DNA of 12,693 nt from Cephalothrix simula (GCA_035591015.1 JAXIUW010182403.1:1-12693), one strand, 5' to 3'. Counted from the stretch's first letter, positions 1 through 7,077 are shown. Translations and numbers: made by a program. The notes: generated by a model from the letters alone, not told the origin.

Positions 1-45
1 TCATATCTCCACCAGCCTCACCAAATATCAAAAGGCCAGGTGTAT
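1..45 (-). CDS. Possible further terminal exon, cut by window edge
   Basis: Just past the stop of the neighbouring exon, the minus strand reads a pyrimidine-rich tract ending in TTTTTGTCTCAG. If this is an acceptor, the exon starts at 45 with AT completing a split codon and stays open to the window edge, reading TPGLLIFGEAGGDM. The phase matches every other exon of the array. No zinc-finger motif is reached in the 14 visible codons. The acceptor lies only about 30 bases beyond the preceding stop, so any branch point would overlap that exon's 3' end. This is a candidate only. Confidence 0.3.
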
Positions 46-74
46 CTGAGACAAAAAGTATTTTTTGGGTCACC

Positions 75-262
75 CTATTGTCCATGAGCATTTACAACAT
101 GGAATTGTAAAGTGGCTTTCCTGGTAAACCCTTTACCACAGGTTTGACACTGGTGTGGCTTTTCACCAGTATGCTTTAAGAAGTGCCTGCGTAGATCAGA
201 AGGACTGCAGAAGGTTTTTTGACAAATATAGCAGGTCCTGTTATCTGCTCTTGCTACAACTC
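75..262 (-). CDS. Alternative terminal exon A, two C2H2 zinc fingers
   Basis: The acceptor tract TTTTTGGTCTCTTTGTAG ends at 263. The exon opens with GA completing a split codon, then encodes 61 residues and stops with TAG at 77-75. Finger 1 has C10, C13, H26 and H30. The linker is TGEKP, and finger 2 has C38, C41, H54 and H59 (HX4H). The helix contact residues (-1, 2, 3, 6) read S,S,D,R in finger 1 and R,A,T,F in finger 2. All zinc ligands and the core F and L residues are present, so both fingers should fold and bind DNA. There is no start Met in frame, so this can only be a 3' exon of a larger protein. The head has the (A/S)D(R/N) motif typical of the exons at 75-2297. The DNA target is unknown. 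Confidence 0.85.
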
Positions 263-314
263 CTACAAAGAGACCAAAAATACAAATTACATTTTGTTTT
301 TATAAGTTAATTAA

Positions 315-1400
315 CAGGTCGGGGCACGACGCTTGAATTACGACAGCATTTAACGAGGCGTCCGCTAAAACTACGTATTTTGTGTACAAAATAATCATCC
401 CGATCTAGTCCAATTATTTTTATCTAAACAGTTAACTGTAACACAACATTAATTAAAAAGGCTAGATACCAAATTTTTCAACACAATGAGTGGTTAATTT
501 GCCAAAAATAATCTGTATATTGACCAAAAAAATCAAATACAAACAAAAATGATCGTAGTCAATATTTCGAACTTCGAATGACTTTCCCTAAAAGCACCCT
601 GACTAAAACCGATCTGTTTTTCTAATAGTTCAATTAATTGACTTTATTTCAGCCTCATGAATTTTTGATGGAATTTTTTATAAACGGAATTTTAAAAAGT
701 CAAGTCAATTTTCTTTTAAAATCTCCATAGTAGGAATTTGTGATTATGATATCGTATGTCGTGAAAGATAAAACGGTCTACTTTCAAATAATAATTATAT
801 TTTTTTTATTAAATGTAAGCTTAAATCAGAAATATTTTTGATCAATTTAGTCAATTTAATGCTCATAAAAATATTTTTACTGTGGTACGATGTTATACAG
901 CGTCACCAACACAAAAACAGTTTCCAACGAAAACATTTCCAAAACTTAATTCTAAATGTATTCTTACGACTAAGGGATGAAATCAATTATTTTCAATACC
1001 CTTTAGTGGTAGTGTATTATAAATATTTCGTTTTGCTGGAAAATGTTTTATGGGCTAGAATGTTGTTTACTTGAGCGTTTTTGGGACATCTGAATTTGAA
1101 ATCAAAAACATCATGTGAATTTTGTGCCGCCATGGCTTCCCAAAAAAATAGATCATTCCTCTTTTTGCATACATGGTGCTTACTGTCAATTAATTTTTTT
1201 TTTAATTATTTATTTCTCTTCTTCAAGATTCTTAGTTTTTATGTCTGCCATTATAATGCATAAATGGCAATGATAGATAAATGCTACCTCCAGTCCGTCA
1301 TTTCCTAGAATTAGAGGATTTTAAAGCTTTTTGGTGGGTGGTAAATATGACGCCTCAAGTTTTATATGCTGCCCGAATTTAAGTGTTGAACCCCGACCTG
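315..1400. mobile_element. Non-autonomous DNA transposon with ~50-bp terminal inverted repeats
   Basis: The ends are inverted repeats: CAGGTCGGGG starts at 315 and CCCCGACCTG ends at 1400. Similarity continues inward to about 362 on the left and 1349 on the right, including CTT.AATT, CAGCAT.TAA and GAGGCGTC on matching strands. The element is 1086 bp. Its interior is AT-rich, with no ORF resembling a transposase (the longest is 78 codons of low complexity), so it cannot move by itself. The CAGG termini recall hAT-type ends, but the 8-bp flanks (TTAATTAA and ATAAATTC) are not a clear target-site duplication, so the superfamily is uncertain. It sits in the spacer between exons A and B. Confidence 0.65.
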
Positions 1401-1510
1401 ATAAATTCGTAATTTGTAAATTAGTACGGCCAATCAATATTAACATTAGGTATATTTTCTTCATTGGTTACCTCTCAACTATTACGCTACTACTAATAAC
1501 TTTCTAATGA

Positions 1511-1695
1511 TTATATATAAATCACATGCTTATGTTTGAGATGGTATACTAATGCGGCTTTTTGCGAATATCCTTTACCACAAAAGTGACATTGAAAAGG
1601 TTTTTCACCAGTATGGACAACTTGGTGTATTCTTTAGTCAGCTGGTCGCGCAAAAACTTTATGACAAACGGGACATGTCCTGTCAGCAAACGGTC
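1511..1695 (-). pseudogene. Terminal exon B, two-finger exon with in-frame stop in finger 1
   Basis: The acceptor TTTTTGTTTTTGTAG ends at 1696 and GA completes the split codon. The reading frame then runs 60 codons to TAA at 1513-1511. Codon 20, at 1636-1634, is TAA where the conserved helix leucine of finger 1 belongs (RPAD-stop-RIH against SPAHLRLH in the sister exons). A single base change from TTA explains it. All eight zinc ligands (C7, C10, H23, H27, C35, C38, H51, H56), the TGEKP linker and the downstream frame are intact, so the lesion looks young. The product would end in half a finger. Other explanations are a null allele, an assembly error, or recoding by read-through or RNA editing. 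Confidence 0.8.
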
Positions 1696-1842
1696 CTACA
1701 AAAACAAAAAAGAACCACTGAACCAGTCAAAATGGTACCCATAAAATATTATATAGTTCTTTTAAAGTTGATTAGCTATTCGATGCATTGCAGAGTGAAG
1801 CCGAGCTTTGAACGACTTCTAGATATAGCTTTCCCACCTTTC

Positions 1843-2027
1843 TTAAAGGTCGAAATTATGTACAGTTATAGAATGGTATCTTAAAGCATCTTTTGTAACG
1901 TATTTCCGATTGCATTTATCACACTCGTATGGCCTCACTCCCGTGTGTTTTATGTTATGTCTTCGAAGATGCGAAGGGCTTTGGAATCGCCGCTGGCATA
2001 TAGAACAGAATCGATCAGCCAAATGTC
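1843..2027 (-). CDS. Alternative terminal exon C, two C2H2 zinc fingers
   Basis: The acceptor TTGTTTTTTATAG ends at 2028. GA finishes the split codon, and 60 residues follow to TAA at 1845-1843. Finger 1 has C7, C10, H23 and H27; finger 2 has C35, C38, H51 and H56. The linker is TGVRP instead of TGEKP, a departure that may weaken DNA docking. Finger 2 has Tyr in place of Phe in the core, and its contact residues are T,D,A,Y. The head reads HLADRF, close to exons B and D. A Met lies upstream in the open frame, but it is on the intron side of the acceptor and is not a real start. Confidence 0.85.
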
Positions 2028-2115
2028 CTATAAAAAACAAAAATTGATATTTGAAGAAAATACAATTAAACTACCTTTAATATATTTCACATGTAATAAT
2101 AAATTCTTTTTTTTA

Positions 2116-2297
2116 CTAATGGAATTGATGAAATGTAATAATGTGGTAATTTAAACTTGATTTTCTCGTAAATGCGGAACTGCAACAATGACATTTAAAG
2201 GGTTTTTCTCCTGTATGTCTTAAAGAATGTCTCCTCAGATGAGCTGGGCTTTGAAACAACTTCTGACAAAGCAAGCAGAATCGATCACTAAGTATCC
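2116..2297 (-). CDS. Alternative terminal exon D, two C2H2 zinc fingers
   Basis: The acceptor TTTTGTCTTTTAG ends at 2298, and GG completes the split codon. The 59-residue tail ends at TAG (2118-2116). Finger 1 (C7, C10, H23, H27) carries the FQSPAHL helix that recurs in the exons to its right. Finger 2 (C35, C38, H51, H56) carries FTRKSSLNYH. The linker is a canonical TGEKP. The head ILSDRF and the Tyr at helix position 6 of finger 2 place it with exons A-C. There is no Met in frame before the fingers, so a start-codon ORF search misses it, although it is intact. Confidence 0.85.
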
Positions 2298-2637
2298 CTA
2301 AAAGACAAAATTGAAAGGGCTTTTAAAAAACTATAGGAAACTTTATACATTAAATTGGGCCTAGAAACAAATATTCCCACACAAATATATATATAAGAAA
2401 TTAAGCACTAATTACGTCCTGATTAAATTATTAATCATTAAAAATCTACCGACAGTAAATACATCCTTTAATGAATGACACTGATATAAAAGCTAACTTA
2501 AGTATTTGCTTTATGAGGCAAACAATACAGTATACTCTTTGAATAAATTATGAGTGTCGGCGAGTGCTAAATCTACTCATCAACGTCATGGCCCTTCTTG
2601 CATCACTAACACGCCTAATTGGCATACTAATTTTAAC

Positions 2638-2822
2638 TTAATGTACAGTATATAGATGACGCCGAAAATTTTGCCTTTGGGTAAAGGAAGCGGAGCAAAA
2701 CTGGCATTTAAATGGCCTTTCTCCAGTATGACTCCTGAGGTGAACAGCAAGATGCGATGGAGACTGGAACATTCGTTGGCATATCTGGCAGAACTTCGTT
2801 AATTCCTTTTTATTTAAAATCA
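2638..2822 (-). CDS. Alternative terminal exon E, two C2H2 zinc fingers
   Basis: The acceptor TTTTCTCTTTGCAG ends at 2823, TG completes the split codon, and 60 residues run to TAA at 2640-2638. Finger 1 has C11, C14, H27 and H31; finger 2 has C39, C42, H55 and H60. The final zinc ligand H60 is the last residue, so there is no tail at all. The linker is TGERP. Finger 2 contacts are Q,Q,N,R, and Phe replaces the usual core Leu (QNFRRH). The head ILNKKELTKF is lysine-rich, as in exons F and H. The upstream Met in this frame lies on the intron side of the acceptor. Confidence 0.87.
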
Positions 2823-2898
2823 CTGCAAAGAGAAAATCCTTTATACATAACATCAGTTTGTGTATAAATAACCAAGGGTGGATTTGATTTTACAGTAC

Positions 2899-3095
2899 TC
2901 AATTAAATTGACCATGTTTAGTCAAACAATGTCTCGATAAATGAATTTTCTGTGTGAAAGCAGCAAGACATATGCCACACTTAAACGGTTTTTCTCCTGT
3001 ATGTATTCGGTAGTGAAGTCGTAAGTGTGCAGGAGACTGAAAATTCCGTTGGCAAATGTCACAGTACTTCAACTTGTCTCTGTGGCTTAAGATCA
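2899..3095 (-). CDS. Alternative terminal exon F, two C2H2 zinc fingers
   Basis: A strong acceptor, TTCTCTCTCCTTTCCAG, ends at 3096. TG completes the split codon, and 64 residues follow to TAA at 2901-2899. Zinc ligands are C11, C14, H27, H31 and C39, C42, H55, H60, with a TGEKP linker and a GQFN tail. Finger 2 helix contacts are Q,I,H,R. The exon and its acceptor are near-copies of exon H about 1.05 kb to the right: 53 of 64 residues agree, and finger 1 contacts are identical. Two of the changes fall at finger 2 helix positions -2 (T to K) and 2 (I to S). Confidence 0.88.
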
Positions 3096-3191
3096 CTGGA
3101 AAGGAGAGAGAAAATATTGTAAATCTCTCAGGGAATTATTATCAAGAAAAAGCTACATGTAGTAAACTATTATCTTCATGTATATACCCTA

Positions 3192-3391
3192 TCAAAAATA
3201 TTGTCTATCAGATGCATGTAGTGTTCTACAATGTCTAGTCATGCTATTCTTTTGCGAAAAAGCTGTTCCACAAACTTTGCATTTAAATGGTTTTTCTCCA
3301 GTGTGTGTCCTGTTGTGCATTTTTAAGTGAGCTCGGGACTGGAACATCTTTTGACATATGGCACAAAACTTCATCAAATCCTTTAAAGAAG
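3192..3391 (-). CDS. Alternative terminal exon G, two C2H2 zinc fingers
   Basis: The acceptor TTATTTTTCTAATTACAG ends at 3392. CT completes the split codon, and 65 residues run to TGA at 3194-3192. Zinc ligands are C9, C12, H25, H29 and C37, C40, H53, H58. Finger 1 has Arg at helix position 1 (FQSRAHL) where most sisters have Pro. Finger 2 reads FSQKNSMTRH, with Met at the core Leu position and Q,N,S,R contacts. The head SLKDLMKF relates it to exons I, J and K, and the DNA around it is recognisably the same repeat unit. Two Met codons inside the head are probably not starts. Confidence 0.87.
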
Positions 3392-3540
3392 CTGTAATTA
3401 GAAAAATAAAGGACCCTATTATCTTTCTAATTTCGTTGTATTTTACTTAAAACTAAAAAGCTCTTAATTTTTATAGCTAGCAAACTATAACATATAATAT
3501 TTACTATCCGAATTTTATCTATCAATAATAATATTATGTG

Positions 3541-3640
3541 TCTAGTCACGCTGGAAAACATCCTTAGACCATGTTGACATACACAAAACTTCATCTTATC
3601 TTTAAAAGTTATGGTACACGAGCTGTAAAGGACCTATTAT
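3541..3640 (-). pseudogene. Relic of a G-type zinc-finger exon, fingers deleted
   Basis: On the minus strand this stretch keeps the head of the G/I/K exon type (AAGATGAAGTTTTGTG matches the KMKFC-coding part) and traces of its acceptor side (GGTACACGAGCTGTAA on the plus strand). It then jumps from the start of finger 1 to the exon's 3' flank (GTCTAGTCACG). The body of both fingers, over 100 bases, is missing, and the finger 1 remainder is scrambled. It sits one repeat unit to the right of exon G and resembles the decayed copy at 4583-4785 in relative position. It has no coding capacity. Confidence 0.65.
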
Positions 3641-3945
3641 TTTTCATATTTCGTGGCTCTCACTTTTCATTAGCCTTTCAGGAACTTCATAACAAATTAA
3701 AAAGACATTATTTTAACTTTATTTCGTATTTTTTTAAATTTTTCTATCCTTGACATAAACATTTATGTCTGGTTTTATCAACTACATCTACATATATATC
3801 TTACATCGAAATGTCGTCCTATACTGATTATCAATATCATTCGAATTTATACAAAAACTTTCACGTATTGTCATATTTTATTAGGGTTTTGAATGACAAT
3901 GAACAGTTACATGGTGCTTTGTAGTGAAGGAAACAGAACAAGTAC

Positions 3946-4142
3946 TCAATACAATTGACCGTGTTTAGTCAAACAGTGTCTTGATAAATGACTTTTCTGT
4001 TTAAAAGCAGCTAGACATATGCCACACTTATATGGTTTTTCTCCTGTATGTATTCGGTAGTGAAGTCTTAAGTGAGCAGGAGACTGGAAAATCCGTCGGC
4101 AAATGTCACAGTACTTCATCTTGTCTTTGTAGCTTAAGTTCA
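3946..4142 (-). CDS. Alternative terminal exon H, two C2H2 zinc fingers
   Basis: The acceptor TTTTCTCTCTCCTTTCCAG ends at 4143. TG completes the split codon, and 64 residues run to TAA at 3948-3946. Zinc ligands are C11, C14, H27, H31 and C39, C42, H55, H60, with a TGEKP linker. Finger 1 helix FQSPAHLRLH is identical to that of exon F, while finger 2 reads FKQKSHLSRH (contacts Q,S,H,R). It is the right-hand member of the F/H duplicate pair. Similarity extends through the acceptor and into the flanking non-coding DNA, so the copy was made at DNA level and is fairly recent. Confidence 0.88.
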
Positions 4143-4245
4143 CTGGAAAGGAGAGAGAAAATATTGTGAATCTCTCATGGCATTATTAAAAGCTCGGATG
4201 AAAAGCTAGCAACTACTATTTATATACATTATCCATTTTTTTCTC

Positions 4246-4445
4246 TCAATCAGACGAATGTTGTGTTTTACAATGTCTATTCAGACTAATCTTTTGTGAA
4301 AAAGCTGTTCCACAAACTGTGCATATAAATGGCTTCTCTCCGGTATGTGTCCTGTTGTGAATTCTTAAATGAGCTCGAGACTGGAACATCCTTTGACATA
4401 TGGCACAAAACTTCATCATATCCTTTAAAGTTAAGTTACACGAAG
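4246..4445 (-). CDS. Alternative terminal exon I, two C2H2 zinc fingers
   Basis: The acceptor TTTTTTCTAATTACAG ends at 4446. CT completes the split codon, and 65 residues run to TGA at 4248-4246. Zinc ligands are C13, C16, H29, H33 and C41, C44, H57, H62. Finger 1 has the FQSRAHL variant shared with exon G. Finger 2 reads FSQKISLNRH (contacts Q,I,S,R). From the internal Met-Met only 57 codons remain, so the exon falls below a 60-residue cutoff for start-codon ORFs. It is intact and heads a run of three units spaced about 343 bp apart (I, J, K), with similar spacer DNA between them. Confidence 0.86.
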
Positions 4446-4582
4446 CTGTAATTAGAAAAAATAAAGGCTCCCATTATCTTTCTCATTTATTACTTTTAAC
4501 AAGCATTTCAAGAACTTCATAACAGGCCATAAATTTTCATAAAAAAGCTAGCAAACTATATTCATATGCACTATTCAAAATT

Positions 4583-4785
4583 TTATCTATCAGATGAATG
4601 TTTTGTTCTACAATGTCTAGACAGACTACTTAAGCAAAAAAGCTGTTCCACAAACATTTAAATGGCTTCTCTTCCGCATGTGTCCTGTTGTGATAATGTG
4701 AAGTCTTAATTGAGCTTGTACTAAAACATCCACTGACAAATGGCACAAAACTTCATCATATCCTTTAAAGTTAAGGTAGAAGAAG
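4583..4785 (-). pseudogene. Pseudo-exon J, decayed copy of the I/K exon type
   Basis: This is clearly homologous to exons I and K along its whole length, but broken many times. The acceptor dinucleotide AG has become AT (TTACAT against TTACAG). The codon after MF in finger 1 is TAG where the sisters have CAG. An 8-base insertion lies just before the TGEKP-type linker, and bases coding for the first cysteine of finger 2 are missing. Further small indels follow. The outer flanks and the 3' end (AGACATTGTAGAACAAAACA) remain almost identical to exon K, so the copy arose from the same tandem duplication. No two-finger product is possible. Confidence 0.85.
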
Positions 4786-4927
4786 ATGTAACTAGGAAAA
4801 TTAAGGACCCTAATATTTTCTCATTAAGTTGTTCATCACTTTAACAAGGATTTCAAGAACTTCATAACAGACCCTAAATTTTTATAAAAAAGGTAGCAAA
4901 CTTATATTTATACACATTATCCAAAAT

Positions 4928-4933
4928 TTTATT
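4928..4933 (-). promoter_or_regulatory. Candidate poly(A) signal AATAAA overlapping exon K stop
   Basis: On the minus strand GATAAATAAAATTT contains AATAAA overlapping the TAA stop of exon K. A hexamer this close to the stop would leave a very short 3' UTR. In AT-rich DNA the match could be chance. Confidence 0.25.
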
Positions 4934-5131
4934 TATCAGATGAATGTTTTGTTCTACAATGTCTAGACAGACTTGTCTTTTGCGAAAAAGCTGTTCCACA
5001 AACTGTGCATCTAAATGGTTTCTCTCCGGTATGTGTCCTGTTGTGAAGTCTTAAATGAGCTGGGGACTGGAACATCCTTTGACATATGGCACAAAACTTC
5101 ATCATATCCTTTAAGGTTAAGGTACACGAAG
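4929..5131 (-). CDS. Alternative terminal exon K, two C2H2 zinc fingers
   Basis: The acceptor TTTTTCTAATTACAG ends at 5132. CT completes the split codon, and 66 residues run to TAA at 4931-4929. Zinc ligands are C13, C16, H29, H33 and C41, C44, H57, H62. Finger 1 is FQSPAHLRLH; finger 2 is FSQKTSLSRH (contacts Q,T,S,R). Against exon I it differs at nine or so residues, including finger 1 helix positions 1 and 6 and finger 2 positions 2 and 5. The open frame extends upstream to a Met with a hydrophobic stretch, but that part is intron, not a signal peptide. Confidence 0.88.
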
Positions 5132-5426
5132 CTGTAATTAGAAAAATAAAGGACCCTTTCATTTTTCTTATTTCGTGGATTTCACTTATAACAAGCCTTT
5201 CAAAAACTTCATAACAGGCTCTTAATAACTCATAAATATACTCTAAATTTAGTCTTTATTTGAATTTTTAATCCATAACTTTAGATGTATGACTTGTTAT
5301 ATCAAAGAATCGTTTATTTTACACAGATTCCAATACCAAGATGACATACTTTGTCAAGTATCAAATTTTATAAAATAATAAGGCATCTAAAATGTTAGTT
5401 AAAGTCATAAAGTCCTAACACTTCTA
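5132..5426. other. Spacer right of exon K, no gene seen
   Basis: The part nearest exon K (to about 5215) still resembles the spacers of the 343-bp repeat unit (for example CAAGCCTTTCAAAAACTTCATAACAGGC written in shorter form as AAAAACTTCATAACAGGC). Beyond that I see only AT-rich sequence, with no finger motif and no ORF of note on either strand. Confidence 0.6.
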
Positions 5427-5850
5427 CCATGCTTCTAAATGATTTTCTTGAGAAAAAATTTCCACAAAAGTTAAACCGCATTTTTTTTCTTTAATGTGCT
5501 TATATTGCTTTACTGAGTTTAACCTCAAAAATGAAGGATATATCTTCTGGCAGCGGCCCATTTAGAGAAATAATGGCCCCTTGCCAGAAGATATTCCTAT
5601 ATTCTTCATATTTGAGGTCATTTAATTTCGATGTAACTTTTGTGGAAAATTTTTTTCTGAAGAAAATCGTGTTTGATGAAATACTCTTGTTTTAAAGCTT
5701 ACATGACAGGAGGATAAATAATGGGCCCCTGCTTATGGTCATTCCTGGCATTTATGCTTTAAAACAAGAGTATTTCATCAAATACGATTTTCTTGAGAAA
5801 AATTTTCCACAAAAGTTACAACGAAACTTTTTTGGGACAAAGTAAAAACT
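5427..5850. pseudogene. Three decayed exon L fragments, the middle one inverted
   Basis: Three partial copies of the right-hand finger pair of exon L lie head to tail to head. Copy 1 (about 5427-5560, minus) still reads CQKIYPS and FLRL in frame, then breaks, with finger histidines lost. Copy 2 (about 5575-5698) runs on the plus strand, with the middle part of finger 3 missing. Copy 3 (about 5737-5835, minus) keeps only the end of finger 4 and its 3' flank. Copies 2 and 3 form an inverted repeat. None can encode a finger pair, and no acceptor is seen. Confidence 0.7.
5633..5819. repeat. Near-perfect 64-66-bp inverted repeat with 57-bp loop
   Basis: The arm at 5633-5698 matches the reverse complement of 5756-5819 with two substitutions and a two-base length difference in an A/T run. 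The loop is 5699-5755. The arms are exon-derived (end of finger 4 plus flank). A transcript across it in either direction would fold into a long hairpin, with a sequence also closely similar to exon L at about 6310-6372. Confidence 0.85.
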
Positions 5851-6291
5851 AAGTTTTAAAAATAAAGTTTTGAATTTTAAAAAAAGAAAAATCTTAAGAT
5901 TTTTTTTAATAACAAGAAAAGTAGTCCGAATTGTTATTACAGAAAAACCGAATTATTATGGATAATACTGCGCTTTTTGAATTGAATAGGAGTAATGCGG
6001 TCTTTGTGGTACTCAGATGAATGAAACCGATATCTTTTCATTGTATAAAACGGGGTATTATACAATCTATTTACAATCGATCAAGAATGCTGATTTTAAT
6101 CGACTGGACTATCTAATTTAGGATTATTCAGGTGGAAAGAGTAGGCAAAATATCCCATTGATAATGTTATACAAAATAAACGAAAATAGACATTTTTAGA
6201 AGTCCGAAATTTTATGAAATAAAAATTCTTGTTTACTTTGGTGTGATTAACTGACTGTAACCATAAATGAGGAGATGGTGATACCTTCTGG
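5851..6291. other. Spacer left of exon L, no gene seen
   Basis: This is AT-rich sequence with no finger motif and no ORF above background. It contains the 3' flank of exon L. I found no AATAAA on the coding strand close after the exon L stop. Confidence 0.55.
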
Positions 6292-6680
6292 TCATTCCAG
6301 CCATGTATGTTTTAAAACGGAGTGTTTCATCAAACACGATTTTCTTGAAAAAAATTTACCACAGAAATTACATTGAAAGTGTTTTTCTTTGGTGTGTTTA
6401 AGTGTGTGTAACCTCAAATGAGAAGGGGATGGGAATATCTTCTGACATATATCACAGAACTTATTTTTGTCCTTTTCACTAAATGTGATATTTTCTGGGT
6501 GCTTTGAACGAATATGAACAGTTAAATGATGCTTTACAGTAAAGGAAACTGAACAAGTTTCGCATTTAAACGGTTTTTCTCCAGTGTGTGTCCGGTAGTG
6601 AATTCTATAATGAGCGGGGGACTGGTACAGCTTATTACATATTTCACAGTATCTCTTCTTTTCTTTGTCATTCAGGTTTA
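6292..6680 (-). CDS. Alternative terminal exon L, four C2H2 zinc fingers
   Basis: The acceptor ATTTTCTTCTTACAG ends at 6681. TA completes the split codon, and 128 residues run to TGA at 6294-6292. Finger ligands are C11, C14, H27, H31; C39, C42, H55, H60; C75, C78, H91, H95; and C103, C106, H119, H124. The order is two complete two-finger modules joined by PENITFSEKDKNKF, which resembles the head of a separate exon (compare SYKDKMKYC in exon H). The first inter-finger linker is TGEKP, but the second module has TKEKH. Finger 1 has Tyr at the core Leu position. The first module has lost its stop. The frame has no early Met, so it is easily overlooked. It probably arose by fusion of two neighbouring modules. 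Confidence 0.88.
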
Positions 6681-7040
6681 CTGTAAGAAGAAAATATATC
6701 GTTCAGCATACTTCTAACGACACAATCATCAGTCGTAGTATCAGTATAATCTAAGATGACTACTCATGCATGACAAAATATGGTCTCAAAATCGGTTAAT
6801 TATTATTTCATTCATTGTTTACAGATTAGAAACAGCGTCTACTACAATTACGGATTTTGAAAGAATGTAAAAATCTTGAATGTCGTACAAACAAAACACT
6901 GGAATACGGTGAAAAGCTCAAAAAATCGAAATGAGAGACGAATTCGACGCGGGAGAAGACCGGCGTACTAGTTTTGTGGATTAAGAATCCTAATTGTTCA
7001 CATTAGAGACTTTTATGTAAACGGTCATGATACTACTGAT

Positions 7041-7077
7041 AGGATTCAGTAGAGACAATTTGTCTCTACTGAATCCT
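7041..7077. repeat. Perfect 37-bp palindrome (18-bp arms, 1-base centre)
   Basis: AGGATTCAGTAGAGACAA at 7041-7058 is followed by a single T and then by its exact reverse complement to 7077. The flanking bases do not extend the symmetry. It could form a cruciform in DNA or a tight hairpin in RNA. Confidence 0.95.

Noticed and set aside
838-1263. Plus-strand ORFs at 838-1074 and 1081-1263
   Set aside because: They are low-complexity hydrophobic translations of AT-rich DNA inside the TIR element, with no motif and no splice context. They are chance ORFs.
1552-2154. Plus-strand ORFs opposite exons B, C and D (1552-1884, 1562-1744, 1945-2154)
   Set aside because: They are antisense shadows of real zinc-finger exons. 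The minus strand carries the finger motifs, acceptors and stops.
3056-3753. Plus-strand ORFs at 3056-3238 and 3571-3753
   Set aside because: The first overlaps the head of exon F and spacer DNA, the second lies over an exon relic and spacer. There is no recognisable product.
2899-5131. CRISPR-like array from the regular spacing
   Set aside because: The repeated units are about 343 bp and carry coding finger exons with similar spacers. This is tandem gene-segment duplication in a eukaryotic genome.
5102-5162. Upstream Met and hydrophobic stretch before exon K as a signal peptide or start
   Set aside because: This stretch lies across the acceptor AG at 5132 and consists of the pyrimidine tract translated. 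Sister exons show the same acceptor, so the coding part begins at 5131.
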